Source: Chromatiales bacterium 21-64-14 (lineage in GTDB: Bacteria; Pseudomonadota; Gammaproteobacteria; 21-64-14). Taken from it: 64,000 nt of DNA. A program made the translations under genes and the position numbers. The stretch covers positions 1 to 64,000 of the forward strand of contig NCBI01000003.1 in assembly GCA_002255365.1 (NCBI GenBank). Reading direction: 5' to 3'. The notes below the pieces were generated by a model that was not told the DNA's origin, ran no database searches, and saw nothing but the letters and a program-made list of their open reading frames with translations. Of this stretch, positions 17,587 to 25,896 are shown one piece after another (position 1 is the first letter of the stretch; the number at the start of each line of letters is the position of its first letter).

Positions 17587-18195
17587 CTACACTCCGAAGG
17601 AAGAACCGTTGCGGATCAGTCCGACCGCCAGACCCTCGATGGTCAGGGGATCCCGGCGCAGGTTCACCTCGATGGGATCGAAGTCGGGATTCTCCGGCAA
17701 CAAGCGCACCCGGTTGCCGCGCCGGTGAAACCGCTTCACGGTGACCTCGTCTCCCAGACGGGCCACCACGATCTGCCCGTTGCGGGCCTCGCGGGTGGCA
17801 TGCACCGCCAGCAGGTCCCCATCCAGGATGCCGGCCTCACGCATGCTCATACCGCGCACCCGCAGCAGATAGTCGGCGCGGGGCCGGAACAGCCTGGGAC
17901 CCAGGACCTGATAGCCCTCGATATGCCGCTCCGCGAGGATCGGGCTGCCCGCCGCTACCCGGCCCACCACCGGCAACCCGTCTTCCTCCCGCAACCGGAT
18001 CCCCCGGGAGGCGCCGGGGAGAAGTTCGATCGCCCCCTTGCGGGCCAGTGCCCGCAGGTGCTCCTCAGCGGCATTGGGAGAACGGAAGCCCAGGGAGTGG
18101 GCGATCTCGGCCCGGGTCGGCGGCATTCCGGTATCCGTCATAAATTCCCGGATCATTTCCAAAACCCGGGCTTGGCCGGGACTGAGCGGTTCCAT
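17587..18195 (-). CDS. lexA: LexA repressor
   Basis: A 202-residue SOS repressor. The N-terminal winged helix includes [20 protein letters not shown]. The cleavage site is Ala82-Gly83 (RVAAGSPIL). The catalytic pair is Ser117 (RGMSM) and Lys154 (VTVKRF). All parts needed for RecA*-stimulated self-cleavage are present. It is the first gene of a lexA-imuA-imuB operon and carries its own SOS box at 18226-18245. The gene therefore couples DNA damage to mutagenic repair and represses itself. Whether the genome has a second LexA cannot be seen. Confidence 0.95.
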   Translation of the reverse strand: MEPLSPGQARVLEMIREFMTDTGMPPTRAEIAHSLGFRSPNAAEEHLRALARKGAIELLPGASRGIRLREEDGLPVVGRVAAGSPILAERHIEGYQVLGPRLFRPRADYLLRVRGMSMREAGILDGDLLAVHATREARNGQIVVARLGDEVTVKRFHRRGNRVRLLPENPDFDPIEVNLRRDPLTIEGLAVGLIRNGSSFGV

Positions 18196-18225
18196 GGGAT
18201 GCGGTCCTGTCGGGGGATACCGGAT

Positions 18226-18260
18226 ACCTGTTATTATATACAGGTGCAGGCGGGACTCAA
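18226..18260 (-). promoter_or_regulatory. lexA promoter with overlapping SOS box
   Basis: On the minus strand TTGAGT (18255-18260) and TATAAT (18233-18238) are 16 bases apart. The -10 box lies inside CTG-N10-CAG (18228-18243), with the AT-rich centre expected of a LexA box of the gammaproteobacterial type. The start codon is about 35 bases downstream. LexA bound here would block RNA polymerase directly. Confidence 0.9.
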
Positions 18261-18443
18261 GCCCCCGATGACCCGGCCATCATGGCGGCTCCCCGCCTAT
18301 CGTATTGGGAACCATCGGCTACGTGACGCCCGGGAAACCCTAGCGGAATTGAAAACGGCGGCGCGCACGTCTGGCGCCGGCGCCATCGCGGCAATGGCTA
18401 TCAACATCGGCCCCCATGCAGTCCGCGCCCCTGGACACCTCCT

Positions 18444-18782
18444 TCAGTTTCCCGCGCCCAACCGCAGCGATGCCGTGCCATACACCAGTTCCTCGATGGA
18501 ACGGAACGTCTGCTGGTCAAAGGCCAGGAACATCACACCGAGCCCGTCCTCGGCGTGGTGTATCACTAAAGCGGGCAGACAGCGCCGCGCCAACTCACCA
18601 TCCCGGGGCACCAGGAATTCCACATCCAGGCGCGTGCCGGTCCGGAATCGCGGCTGACGAGTGCATAAAAAGGCACCCTCCAGCCCGATATCCCGGGTGC
18701 GGCAACGCTCCAACGGGGAATCCTGAGGTAACAGCACGGCATCCAGCGCCACGTGAAGGCGGTCACTCCATCTGCGTTCCAT
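18444..18782 (-). CDS. PilZ-domain protein
   Basis: A single-domain protein of about 112 residues. The c-di-GMP-binding signatures are the N-terminal RRWSDR (RxxxR-like) and DIGLEGAF (DxSxxG-like, with Gly for Ser), followed by the beta-barrel pattern (GTRLDVEFLVPRDG, LGVMFLAFDQQTF). ATG 18782 has GGAG 6-7 bases upstream. An ATG 18 bases earlier is possible. PilZ proteins act as c-di-GMP effectors on motility, polysaccharide or secretion. It is a lone gene with no obvious partner nearby. Confidence 0.85.
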   Translation of the reverse strand: MERRWSDRLHVALDAVLLPQDSPLERCRTRDIGLEGAFLCTRQPRFRTGTRLDVEFLVPRDGELARRCLPALVIHHAEDGLGVMFLAFDQQTFRSIEELVYGTASLRLGAGN

Positions 18783-19500
18783 GTCGGTCTCCAGCTCCAT
18801 GCCACCTGACCCGATCGGGGGACGCCCGCCGGCGGTGCATCGCCACGGGCCCCACCGCGCCGTTTCCTTCCGGCGCCGGTACCTGCTAGCGCGGCCATCG
18901 CAACGGCGTTCCCCTGCCCACCTCTCGGGATTACTCCCTTATCGATACATTTGTGGACTAGGCGAGACCCGAAACATTCCTCGCGACAAGCCGCCTCGCC
19001 CGGCACGGGCCGCATCCATCCTCCAACCCGCGCTTATCCATAAGAATAGTCCACGCCGCTACCGGCGCTCCGCACGCGCTGCGGTGCAGGGCGTTGGAAC
19101 GCCGGCATGATCCTGCACATTCGTTACAATACAGAACTTAATATTGACATTTTCGCATCAATTCATCGCAAATTCCGAATCTCGGGCAGATCATCGCCAA
19201 GCAGAGCCAACGCGGCGTCGACGTTACGCTTCGCTCAAGCCGCGGTCAGGCGGCGCGGGTCTTCAAGCTCCCGGTAGTGGGCGAGGACTACGTGATGATC
19301 AAAGACAACGAGCGCCCGGGGCGCGCCAACCACGCGCCTCAGCCTCGCCCACCACGCATGGCCACCAGCCCGCCATGACCCGCTTTCACGCCAGCTTGGC
19401 TGGGGCATATCCACCGGTGCTGGTGGTTATTGCCCATCCTTGCGCGTGTCACATCGCCATCACTGTCATATAACTAATTATTAAAATTAGAGTTATTGGA
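18783..19500. other. Long intergenic region with an orphan open frame
   Basis: No complete gene. A plus-strand frame at 19148-19378 (76 codons) has protein-like content (QIIAKQSQRGVDVTLRSS, RVFKLPVVGEDYVMIKDNE) but has no normal start and follows a TGA. It may be a gene remnant. TTGACA (19144-19149) is a perfect -35 hexamer without a good -10 partner. The last 40 bases are AT-rich and contain CTAATT-N5-AATTAG (19474-19490), directly upstream of the sigma-54 promoter. Confidence 0.45.
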
Positions 19501-19501
19501 A

Positions 19502-19517
19502 TGGCACGGGGTTTGCT
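19502..19517 (+). promoter_or_regulatory. Sigma-54 promoter, full consensus match
   Basis: TGGCACGGGGTTTGCT matches TGGCACG-N4-TTGCW at every conserved position, with GG and GC 10 bases apart. The predicted start is near 19527, leaving a leader of about 275 bases before the kinase ATG at 19804. An AT-rich palindrome sits just upstream, where IHF or an activator could act. It would make the kinase-regulator operon itself RpoN-dependent, perhaps through its own NtrC-type product. Confidence 0.8.
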
Positions 19518-19803
19518 GGCCCACCCGGCATCGGGCGCCGGCCGCTGCGAGCCGGTCACGTACCCGGCCATGGAAGGGAAGACGCTCGGTGAACCACCCT
19601 GCATGCGCAGGGCCGCGGGCCGCACGGCAACGGTACTGGCGGACTTCGGCCCGGGGAACCCCCGGTGCTTGCAACGCGCCCGGTCAGCCAGACCGGCGCC
19701 GCGGATCAGCCGCCGCACCGCTCCCGGGGCGGGCCATCGGGCCCGGGATCACGGGCACCCCGGACGGCCCGTTGCAACGTCCGCGCAACGTCGGTCTAAT
19801 GCC

Positions 19804-21273
19804 ATGAGCGGCCCTCAGATCGATCCCCAATCCATGAAAGACCTGCTGTTCCGTTCGGTGTGGTTGCCGGCGTTGGTGACCGCTGCATTACTGGCGGTCG
19901 CCCTGGGTCTGTTGGTGAGCCTGTCGTGGCGCAGCCTGCAACGATTGGAGCCGGTCCATGACCACCTGTTGCTGATGGACCACGTGCAGGAAGCGGCCTT
20001 GGATCTGCAACAGCTCCTAGTAAATCGGCTCACCAGTGCACGACCGACGGATCCCGGCCTAGTGCGGAAATTGCGTGCCGAGGTAGATGCGATTCTGGCC
20101 CGGAACAATCAACTCTCCCCCCGGACTCCCAGCCGACTACGCCGGATCCGCGGCTTGCTGGCCAATCTCGACGCGCAACCGCCGTCCACATCGCTGGCCG
20201 CCCTCGGCCTGATGCGTGCCATCCTGTCTGCGGAGAGCCGTGCCCACAATGCGTTGTTGACCCGAGTACACCGGGACGCCGCCATCGAATTCGAAGTGGT
20301 CAGCGCCGTCGCGGTGGCGTTCCCGGCGCTGATTCTGCTCGCGCTGTATTTCCTGCGCCGACGTATCCTGCTCCCGCTCAATGATCTGCAGTTCCTGATG
20401 ACGATGCTGGCCCAGCAGGATTACAGCTCGGCACCCACCACCCACGTGGCGCCCATGTTGCGTCCGCTGTTCGACAACTACAACCAGATGGTCACCCGGC
20501 TGGCGGAACTGGAGCAGGCCCATAAAACACGCCAGCTGGGTCTGGAAAACGAGGTGCGCGCCGCGGCCCGCACCCTCCTGGAACAGCAGCGCAATCTGGC
20601 CGGTACCGAGCGGCTCGCGGCGGTCGGCGAACTCGCCGCGGGTCTGGCCCACGAGCTGCGCAATCCCCTGGCAGGGATCCAGATGGCGCTCGGCAACCTG
20701 CGCCGGGACGTAGCGGACCCGGAGAACGCCGAACGGATCGATCTGGTCATCGCCGAGCTGAAACGCCTCACGCGGCTGCTCAACGATCTGCTGAGCCAGG
20801 CGCGGCAGGCCCCGGAACCCGCCCGGGACCTGCAGCTGGCGCCGGTGGTGGACGAACTGCTCGCCCTCGCCCGCTACCAGATCCCGGTGCAGATCCGGCT
20901 GGAGTCCACGGTGGCGGCGCCGTTGCGCTGCTCGCTGCCGGAGGCCGGACTGCGCCAAGCCGTCCTGAACCTGGTCCTGAACGCCGCCGACGCCCTGGGC
21001 GAACGATCTGGCATGATCCGCGTGAGCGCGCTGCGCAACGGCGCAGAGGTGCAGCTCACCGTCGTCGACGATGGGCCGGGTTTTCCGAAGGAACTGCTGG
21101 ACAACGGGATACGTCCGTTTGCTACCGGACGCGAGCACGGAACCGGCCTCGGCCTCGCCATGGTGCGGCGCTTCGCCGCCGACCTGGGCGGGCGGCTGGA
21201 ATTGGCAGACCGGGAACCCCATGGGGCCTGTGTAACCCTGTGGCTACCCTGCAAGGAGTCCCATCATGGCTGA
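19804..21273 (+). CDS. Two-component sensor histidine kinase (NtrB/ZraS-like)
   Basis: A 489-residue inner-membrane kinase. TM1 spans about residues 18-42, followed by a periplasmic helical domain of about 120 residues. TM2 follows (VVSAVAVAFPALILLALYFL), then a HAMP-like linker, the H box GLAHELRNPLAGIQMAL, N box NLVLNAADAL, VDDGPGFP and GTGLGLAM. Upstream in-frame starts exist, but ATG 19804 begins just before TM1 and the preceding residues are low-complexity and overlap the sigma-54 promoter. It overlaps the response regulator by 8 bases. The signal is unknown, and the periplasmic sensor suggests an envelope cue. Confidence 0.9.
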   Translation: MSGPQIDPQSMKDLLFRSVWLPALVTAALLAVALGLLVSLSWRSLQRLEPVHDHLLLMDHVQEAALDLQQLLVNRLTSARPTDPGLVRKLRAEVDAILARNNQLSPRTPSRLRRIRGLLANLDAQPPSTSLAALGLMRAILSAESRAHNALLTRVHRDAAIEFEVVSAVAVAFPALILLALYFLRRRILLPLNDLQFLMTMLAQQDYSSAPTTHVAPMLRPLFDNYNQMVTRLAELEQAHKTRQLGLENEVRAAARTLLEQQRNLAGTERLAAVGELAAGLAHELRNPLAGIQMALGNLRRDVADPENAERIDLVIAELKRLTRLLNDLLSQARQAPEPARDLQLAPVVDELLALARYQIPVQIRLESTVAAPLRCSLPEAGLRQAVLNLVLNAADALGERSGMIRVSALRNGAEVQLTVVDDGPGFPKELLDNGIRPFATGREHGTGLGLAMVRRFAADLGGRLELADREPHGACVTLWLPCKESHHG

Positions 21274-22660
21274 TACGTTGCTGGTGATCGAGGACGAAAC
21301 GCTGCTGGCGACCGAGCTGAGCCGCCATTACCGGCGTCAGGGTTGGGACGTATTCACCGCCAACTCCCTGTCCAAGGCGGAGCACGCGTTCCTGGACAAC
21401 GGACTGGACGTGCTGGTGGTCCTGTCCGACATGAGTCTTCCGGACGGCAATACCCTCGACCTCCTTGAGAAGCTGCGCGGGCGTGGTATCGGCGGCGAAT
21501 GGATCTTCCTGACCGGTTACGGCAGCGTCCCGGATTCGGTACGTGCCCTGCGTCTCGGGGCCTTCGACTTTCTGGAGAAACCCTGCGAACAGGAACGCCT
21601 GGACATGGTCATCGCGGGCGCAGCCCGCAGCGCCCGCGCCCAACGCCGGCTGCGCGACGAGGCCGCGGTGCGCATCCGCCAGTTCACGCCCGACACCTTC
21701 ATCGGTAGCAGCCCAGCCGCCCAGACGGTGCGGGACATGCTCGCCAAGTTGACACAGGTTCCGTTCAGCGCCCTGATCATCACCGGAGAGACCGGTACCG
21801 GGAAGGGACTTGCCGCACGCATCCTGCACCACAGTGGCACACGGGCGGAAGGCCCCCTGATCGAGCTCAACTGCGCCGCACTCCCGCGCGAGCTCCTGGA
21901 ATCCGAATTGTTCGGCCATGAGGCCGGCGCCTTTACCGGCGCCCGGGCGCGCCGTCGCGGCCTGCTGGAACAGGCCCATGGCGGTACCCTATTCCTCGAC
22001 GAGATCGGCGAGATGGATCTGGATCTGCAGGCCAAGTTGCTCAAGGCCATCGAAGATCGCCGCTTCCGGCGCCTCGGGGCAGAGCGGGAGATCCAGGTAG
22101 AGGTCCAGATCATTGCGGCCAGCAATCGGGACCTGGAATCCCGGATAGAGGAAGGGACGTTCCGCAGCGACCTCTACCATCGCCTCAGCGTCTTCCGGCT
22201 CCACTTGCCGCCGCTGCGGGAACGCAAGCAGGATCTGGACGACTTGGCACCGCTGTTCGTTGCCGAATACAATGCCAAGGCCGGGAAGGCGGTGAAGGTC
22301 ATCCCCGACGTGGTATGGGGACCGCTGCGCACCCACGACTGGCCCGGCAACGTGCGTGAGTTGCGCAACGTGGTGGAACGGGGTGTATTGTTCTCGGAGG
22401 GGGAGCTGTTCCCGGTACAATGGCTGCAACTGGCACACGGTCCCGGCGCCGGTCATAGTGCGCCCGGGGTGGAGGGAGACCGCCTGTGCCTGCCGCTGGA
22501 CGGGAGCATGGCCTTGGATGACATGGACCGCTACATCATCCAGACCGCGCTGGAACGCAGCCGTTTCAACGTGACGGCCGCGGCGCGGGCCCTGGGCACG
22601 ACCCGCGAGACGCTACGTTACCGTATCCAGAAATACGGCCTGCGGCCCTCCGCCGGGTGA
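21266..22660 (+). CDS. Sigma-54-dependent response regulator (NtrC family)
   Basis: A 464-residue activator. The receiver domain (residues 1-120) has the acidic pocket EDE and phospho-acceptor Asp55 ([10 protein letters not shown]). The AAA+ domain has GETGTGKG (Walker A, with Gly for the usual Glu), the sigma-54 contact loop GAFTGA, and [14 protein letters not shown]-terminal Fis-type helix-turn-helix ends the protein ([20 protein letters not shown]). It is translationally coupled to the kinase. The nearest sigma-54-type sites are upstream of its own operon and upstream of the DegP gene, which are the likely targets. Confidence 0.93.
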   Translation: MADTLLVIEDETLLATELSRHYRRQGWDVFTANSLSKAEHAFLDNGLDVLVVLSDMSLPDGNTLDLLEKLRGRGIGGEWIFLTGYGSVPDSVRALRLGAFDFLEKPCEQERLDMVIAGAARSARAQRRLRDEAAVRIRQFTPDTFIGSSPAAQTVRDMLAKLTQVPFSALIITGETGTGKGLAARILHHSGTRAEGPLIELNCAALPRELLESELFGHEAGAFTGARARRRGLLEQAHGGTLFLDEIGEMDLDLQAKLLKAIEDRRFRRLGAEREIQVEVQIIAASNRDLESRIEEGTFRSDLYHRLSVFRLHLPPLRERKQDLDDLAPLFVAEYNAKAGKAVKVIPDVVWGPLRTHDWPGNVRELRNVVERGVLFSEGELFPVQWLQLAHGPGAGHSAPGVEGDRLCLPLDGSMALDDMDRYIIQTALERSRFNVTAAARALGTTRETLRYRIQKYGLRPSAG

Positions 22661-22820
22661 GCGCGCCGGATCCGGGGCAGCGCGGGAAACAACCCCCCCG
22701 GTTATGGACCACTGGAACCACCACGCGTCTAATGGGTCAAAACAACCCGACGGGGCACTACACCCGGGTTGGAAACCCCACCGAACCCTTGTCCCGCCCC
22801 AGGACGGGACGGGAAATAAC

Positions 22821-22900
22821 ATGGATATCAAATTGATCCAGGCCTGGCATGGTTCATGCTGACACTCATGCTGACACATAGATATCCAGGGCCATGCCAG
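22821..22900 (+). promoter_or_regulatory. Sigma-54-like promoter inside an inverted/tandem repeat region
   Basis: TGGCATGGTTCATGCT (22845-22860) keeps the GG-N10-GC spacing and 10 of 12 conserved sigma-54 bases. It overlaps the left arm of a perfect inverted repeat CTGGCATGG (22844-22852) / CCATGCCAG (22892-22900). Between the arms lies a 12-bp tandem duplication, TCATGCTGACAC twice (22854-22877). GATATC palindromes sit near both outer ends (22823-22829 and 22881-22887). The element is about 145 bases upstream of the DegP-type gene. Confidence 0.6.
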
Positions 22901-23046
22901 CGGGAAGGGTGGACAATGAGACGCTATCCGCGTTCCATGATCCACGGAAACCCTCGCCAAACCGGCGCCGGCGACCGGCGCTGCGGCTCATCCATTCTGC
23001 GCCCGGCAGGCTGCCGGCCTGCAATTCAATTCAAACGAGGTGATCG

Positions 23047-24474
23047 ATGACGAACGGAGCATTGAAAAGCTGGGTAAGCACGAGCGTGATGCTTCTGCTG
23101 CTGTTCACGGGGCTCAACAGCGCGCAGGCGGGCACTCTGCCCAACTTCATCAAACTGGTAAAAGAAAACCAGGCCGCGGTAGTGAACATCAGCAATACGA
23201 TGAAACCGGCGAAGGAGAGTTCGTCGGACGATCAGCAATTCGTCCCGCAGTTCCCGGACAACAGCCCGTTCAACGAATTCTTCAAACGGTTCTTCGGCGA
23301 TATGCCGAACCAGCCACGCGAATTCCAGGAGAAATCCCTGGGTTCCGGGTTCATTATCTCCCCCAACGGATACATCTTGACCGCGGCGCACGTAGTGGCG
23401 AACGCCGCGAGCATAGTCGTGAGCCTCGCAAACCACCGCGAGTTGCCCGCCAAGGTTATCGGAGCCGACAAGCTCTCCGACGTTGCCGTGCTGAAGATCG
23501 ACGCCCATGACCTTCCCACCGTAAAGATCGGCGATTCCAGCAAGCTGCAGGTAGGACAATGGGTGCTGGCAATCGGCTCACCCTTCGGTCTGCAGTATAC
23601 CGCCACCCACGGGATCGTCAGCGCGCTGGGCCGCAATCTTCCCAGCGACATCTATGTGCCGTTCATCCAGACCGATGTGCCAGTCAACCCGGGCAACTCC
23701 GGCGGACCGTTGATCGACATGGATGGCGACGTGGTGGGGATCAATTCCCAGATCTACACCAATACCGGTGGTTACATGGGGCTGTCCTTCGCGATTCCGA
23801 TCGACGTCGCGATGAACGTCGCGAAGCAGCTCGAGACCAAGGGCTTCGTGAGCCGCGGCTGGCTTGGCGTCATGATCCAGCCGGTCACCGAACAGTTAGC
23901 CGAGTCCTTTGGACTGAATCGCCCGATCGGCGCGCTGGTCACCGAGGTCATGCCGCATAGCCCGGCCAAGGCGGCGGGACTCAAGCCCGGAGACATCATC
24001 CTGTCCTACAACGGGACCCAGGTGGTGGACTCCGCGCACCTGCCCCCGTTGGTGGGCGTCACACCGATCGACAAGACGGTAGCGGTAAAAATCCTGCGCG
24101 ACCGCCATGACATGATCGTGCATGTGAAAATCGCCCAACTCCCGAAGAACGCGAAGCTCGCAAGCCTCGCCGCGCCGAGCACGCCCCTGCATCAGGGCCG
24201 ACTCAAGATCGTGGTCAGCGACCTGAACAAGGCGCAGCGCAAGAAGATCGGCGTCGGTGACCAGGGGGTGCTGGTCAAGGAAGTGGCCGAAGGGCCCGCT
24301 GCCCACGCCGGTGTGCATCCGGGTGATGTGATCCTGATGATCGATCACCATGAGATACACAACGCCGCCCAACTTACCCATATCGTGGACAAGCTCCCCA
24401 AGGGCAAGCCGGTACCCATGTTGGTCTGGCGAAACGGCAACACGCTGTTCCTGGCGCTGACGATGCCCCACTGA
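23047..24474 (+). CDS. DegP/MucD-type periplasmic serine protease
   Basis: A 475-residue HtrA protease. A signal peptide (residues 1-28, ending NSAQA) is followed by a trypsin-like domain with the catalytic triad: His in LTAAHVV, Asp in LSDVAVLKID and Ser in NPGNSGGPL. Two PDZ domains follow (RGWLGVMIQPVTEQLAESF and LVKEVAEGPAAHAGVHPGD). Such proteins degrade or refold damaged periplasmic proteins. The start has GAGGTGATCG upstream. It follows an NtrC-type regulator gene after a 386-base region containing a sigma-54-like element, so regulation by that regulator is a reasonable inference. MucD/AlgW-like proteins are the closest functional analogues. Confidence 0.93.
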   Translation: MTNGALKSWVSTSVMLLLLFTGLNSAQAGTLPNFIKLVKENQAAVVNISNTMKPAKESSSDDQQFVPQFPDNSPFNEFFKRFFGDMPNQPREFQEKSLGSGFIISPNGYILTAAHVVANAASIVVSLANHRELPAKVIGADKLSDVAVLKIDAHDLPTVKIGDSSKLQVGQWVLAIGSPFGLQYTATHGIVSALGRNLPSDIYVPFIQTDVPVNPGNSGGPLIDMDGDVVGINSQIYTNTGGYMGLSFAIPIDVAMNVAKQLETKGFVSRGWLGVMIQPVTEQLAESFGLNRPIGALVTEVMPHSPAKAAGLKPGDIILSYNGTQVVDSAHLPPLVGVTPIDKTVAVKILRDRHDMIVHVKIAQLPKNAKLASLAAPSTPLHQGRLKIVVSDLNKAQRKKIGVGDQGVLVKEVAEGPAAHAGVHPGDVILMIDHHEIHNAAQLTHIVDKLPKGKPVPMLVWRNGNTLFLALTMPH

Positions 24475-24493
24475 CCGGGGTTGTATCCTCCCG

Positions 24494-24560
24494 GCGGGCG
24501 GCCCCCGGGCCACCCGCCGCTTTCGACACCCGAGTGGGCCCGGCGTCCGGGTCCACTCGG
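24494..24560 (+). terminator. Two strong hairpins after the protease gene
   Basis: A GC-rich hairpin at about 24494-24520 is followed by a near-perfect 14-bp stem with a 3-base loop at 24530-24560 (CCGAGTGG ... CCACTCGG enclosing CCCGG-cgt-CCGGG). There is no T-run, so this may be a factor-assisted terminator or an mRNA 3'-end stabiliser. It separates degP from tal. Confidence 0.5.
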
Positions 24561-24693
24561 CTATAGTGGGGGAGTATCCCCGCTGCGTCGGCTTCCACCG
24601 TACACTATTCGACGGTGGGTACCCAGTGGCTGACCGCCGCCCGGGGCATCCACCTTGCAGACGAGGGAAACATTCCAACGAAAGGAGGCCATC

Positions 24694-25836
24694 ATGACCA
24701 CCGAGAACCCCTTGATCAGGCTCAAAGGCCACGGTCAGAGCATCTGGCTGGATTACATCGAGCGCCGCATTCTAAAGGATGGGACCCTAAAACGGTGGAT
24801 TCAGGAAGACGGTGTCGCCGGCATGACCTCCAACCCGGCGATCTTCGAGAAGGCGATCGCCCACACCGACCACTACCGCCCGGCCATCGACAAGATGGCG
24901 CGTGAAAACGTCCCCACCGAGATGATTTATGAACATCTCGCGCTCGAGGATGTACGGGATGCCGCGGATCTGTTCCGGCCGGTCTTCGATGCGACCGCTG
25001 GCGCCGACGGTTACGTAAGCTTGGAAGTCTCACCCCTGTTGGCCCACGACACCGCGGCCACAATCCGGGAGGCGCACCATCTGTGGGGCGAATTGGACCG
25101 TCCCAACGTCATGATCAAGGTACCGGCCACGCCCGAAGGGCTGCCGGCAATCCGCGAACTCATCCATGCCGGCCTCAACGTGAACGTGACCCTTCTGTTC
25201 TCGGTGGGCCGCTACGTAGAGGTGGTGGGCGCCTATATGGCGGGCCTCGAGGCCCGGGTAAAGGACGGAAACCCGGTGGATCACGTCGCGTCGGTGGCGA
25301 GCTTTTTCCTCAGCCGGATTGATGTGAAGGTGGATCCGCTGCTGGATAAGATCAAGGACGGCCCGGACCCGGAGCGCGCGCGCACGGCACGGGAACTGCG
25401 TGGCGGCACTGCGCTCGCATCCGCCGGGATGGCCTATCACCGGTTTCAGGAACTCTTCGATACACCACGCTGGCATGCGCTGGAAAAGCAGGGCGCAGTA
25501 CCCCAGCGCCTGCTGTGGGCCAGCACCAGCGCCAAGGACCCGAGTTACCATGACACCATGTACGTGGAGGGCCTGATCGGGGCACAGACGGTCAACACGG
25601 TGCCTGTGGAAACCCTGGACGCTTACCGCGACCACGGGGACCCGGCCGCGCGGCTCACACACACCGCGGCGCAGGCCCCGGGGAACCTGAAGCGCCTCAG
25701 CGAATTGGGCATCCACCTCCATCAGATCGACCAGGAATTGGAGGACGAGGGGGTCGACAAGTTCGTGGGTCCGTTCCAGCAACTGCTGAAGACCCTGGAC
25801 GGGTTGCGCCACGCGGCGCGCGCCCAGCGGGCCTGA
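24694..25836 (+). CDS. tal: Transaldolase
   Basis: A 380-residue enzyme that transfers a dihydroxyacetone unit between sugar phosphates in the non-oxidative pentose phosphate pathway. The family segments are GMTSNPAIFEKAI (43-55) and PNVMIKVPAT with the Schiff-base Lys142, then NVNVTLLFSVGRYVEV and LWASTSAKDPSY. The length corresponds to the longer TalB-like subfamily found in actinobacteria and cyanobacteria rather than the enteric 316-residue form. ATG 24694 is chosen over an upstream in-frame start because AAAGGAGG lies 6 bases before it. It is followed by zwf after 60 bases. Confidence 0.95.
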   Translation: MTTENPLIRLKGHGQSIWLDYIERRILKDGTLKRWIQEDGVAGMTSNPAIFEKAIAHTDHYRPAIDKMARENVPTEMIYEHLALEDVRDAADLFRPVFDATAGADGYVSLEVSPLLAHDTAATIREAHHLWGELDRPNVMIKVPATPEGLPAIRELIHAGLNVNVTLLFSVGRYVEVVGAYMAGLEARVKDGNPVDHVASVASFFLSRIDVKVDPLLDKIKDGPDPERARTARELRGGTALASAGMAYHRFQELFDTPRWHALEKQGAVPQRLLWASTSAKDPSYHDTMYVEGLIGAQTVNTVPVETLDAYRDHGDPAARLTHTAAQAPGNLKRLSELGIHLHQIDQELEDEGVDKFVGPFQQLLKTLDGLRHAARAQRA

Positions 25837-25896
25837 GGGCACGGATCGTTCCGCGCAACAGCCATTGGAATACGGACGCGACCCCAGGAGCATGCG

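Noticed and set aside
19501..19803. Longer start for the sensor kinase
   Set aside because: The extension begins on the sigma-54 promoter itself and encodes a low-complexity arginine/proline segment ahead of the first membrane span.
22854..22877. Tandem 12-bp repeats as a possible CRISPR or iteron array
   Set aside because: Only two adjacent units without spacers, no cas or rep gene; better read as part of the promoter-region repeat element.
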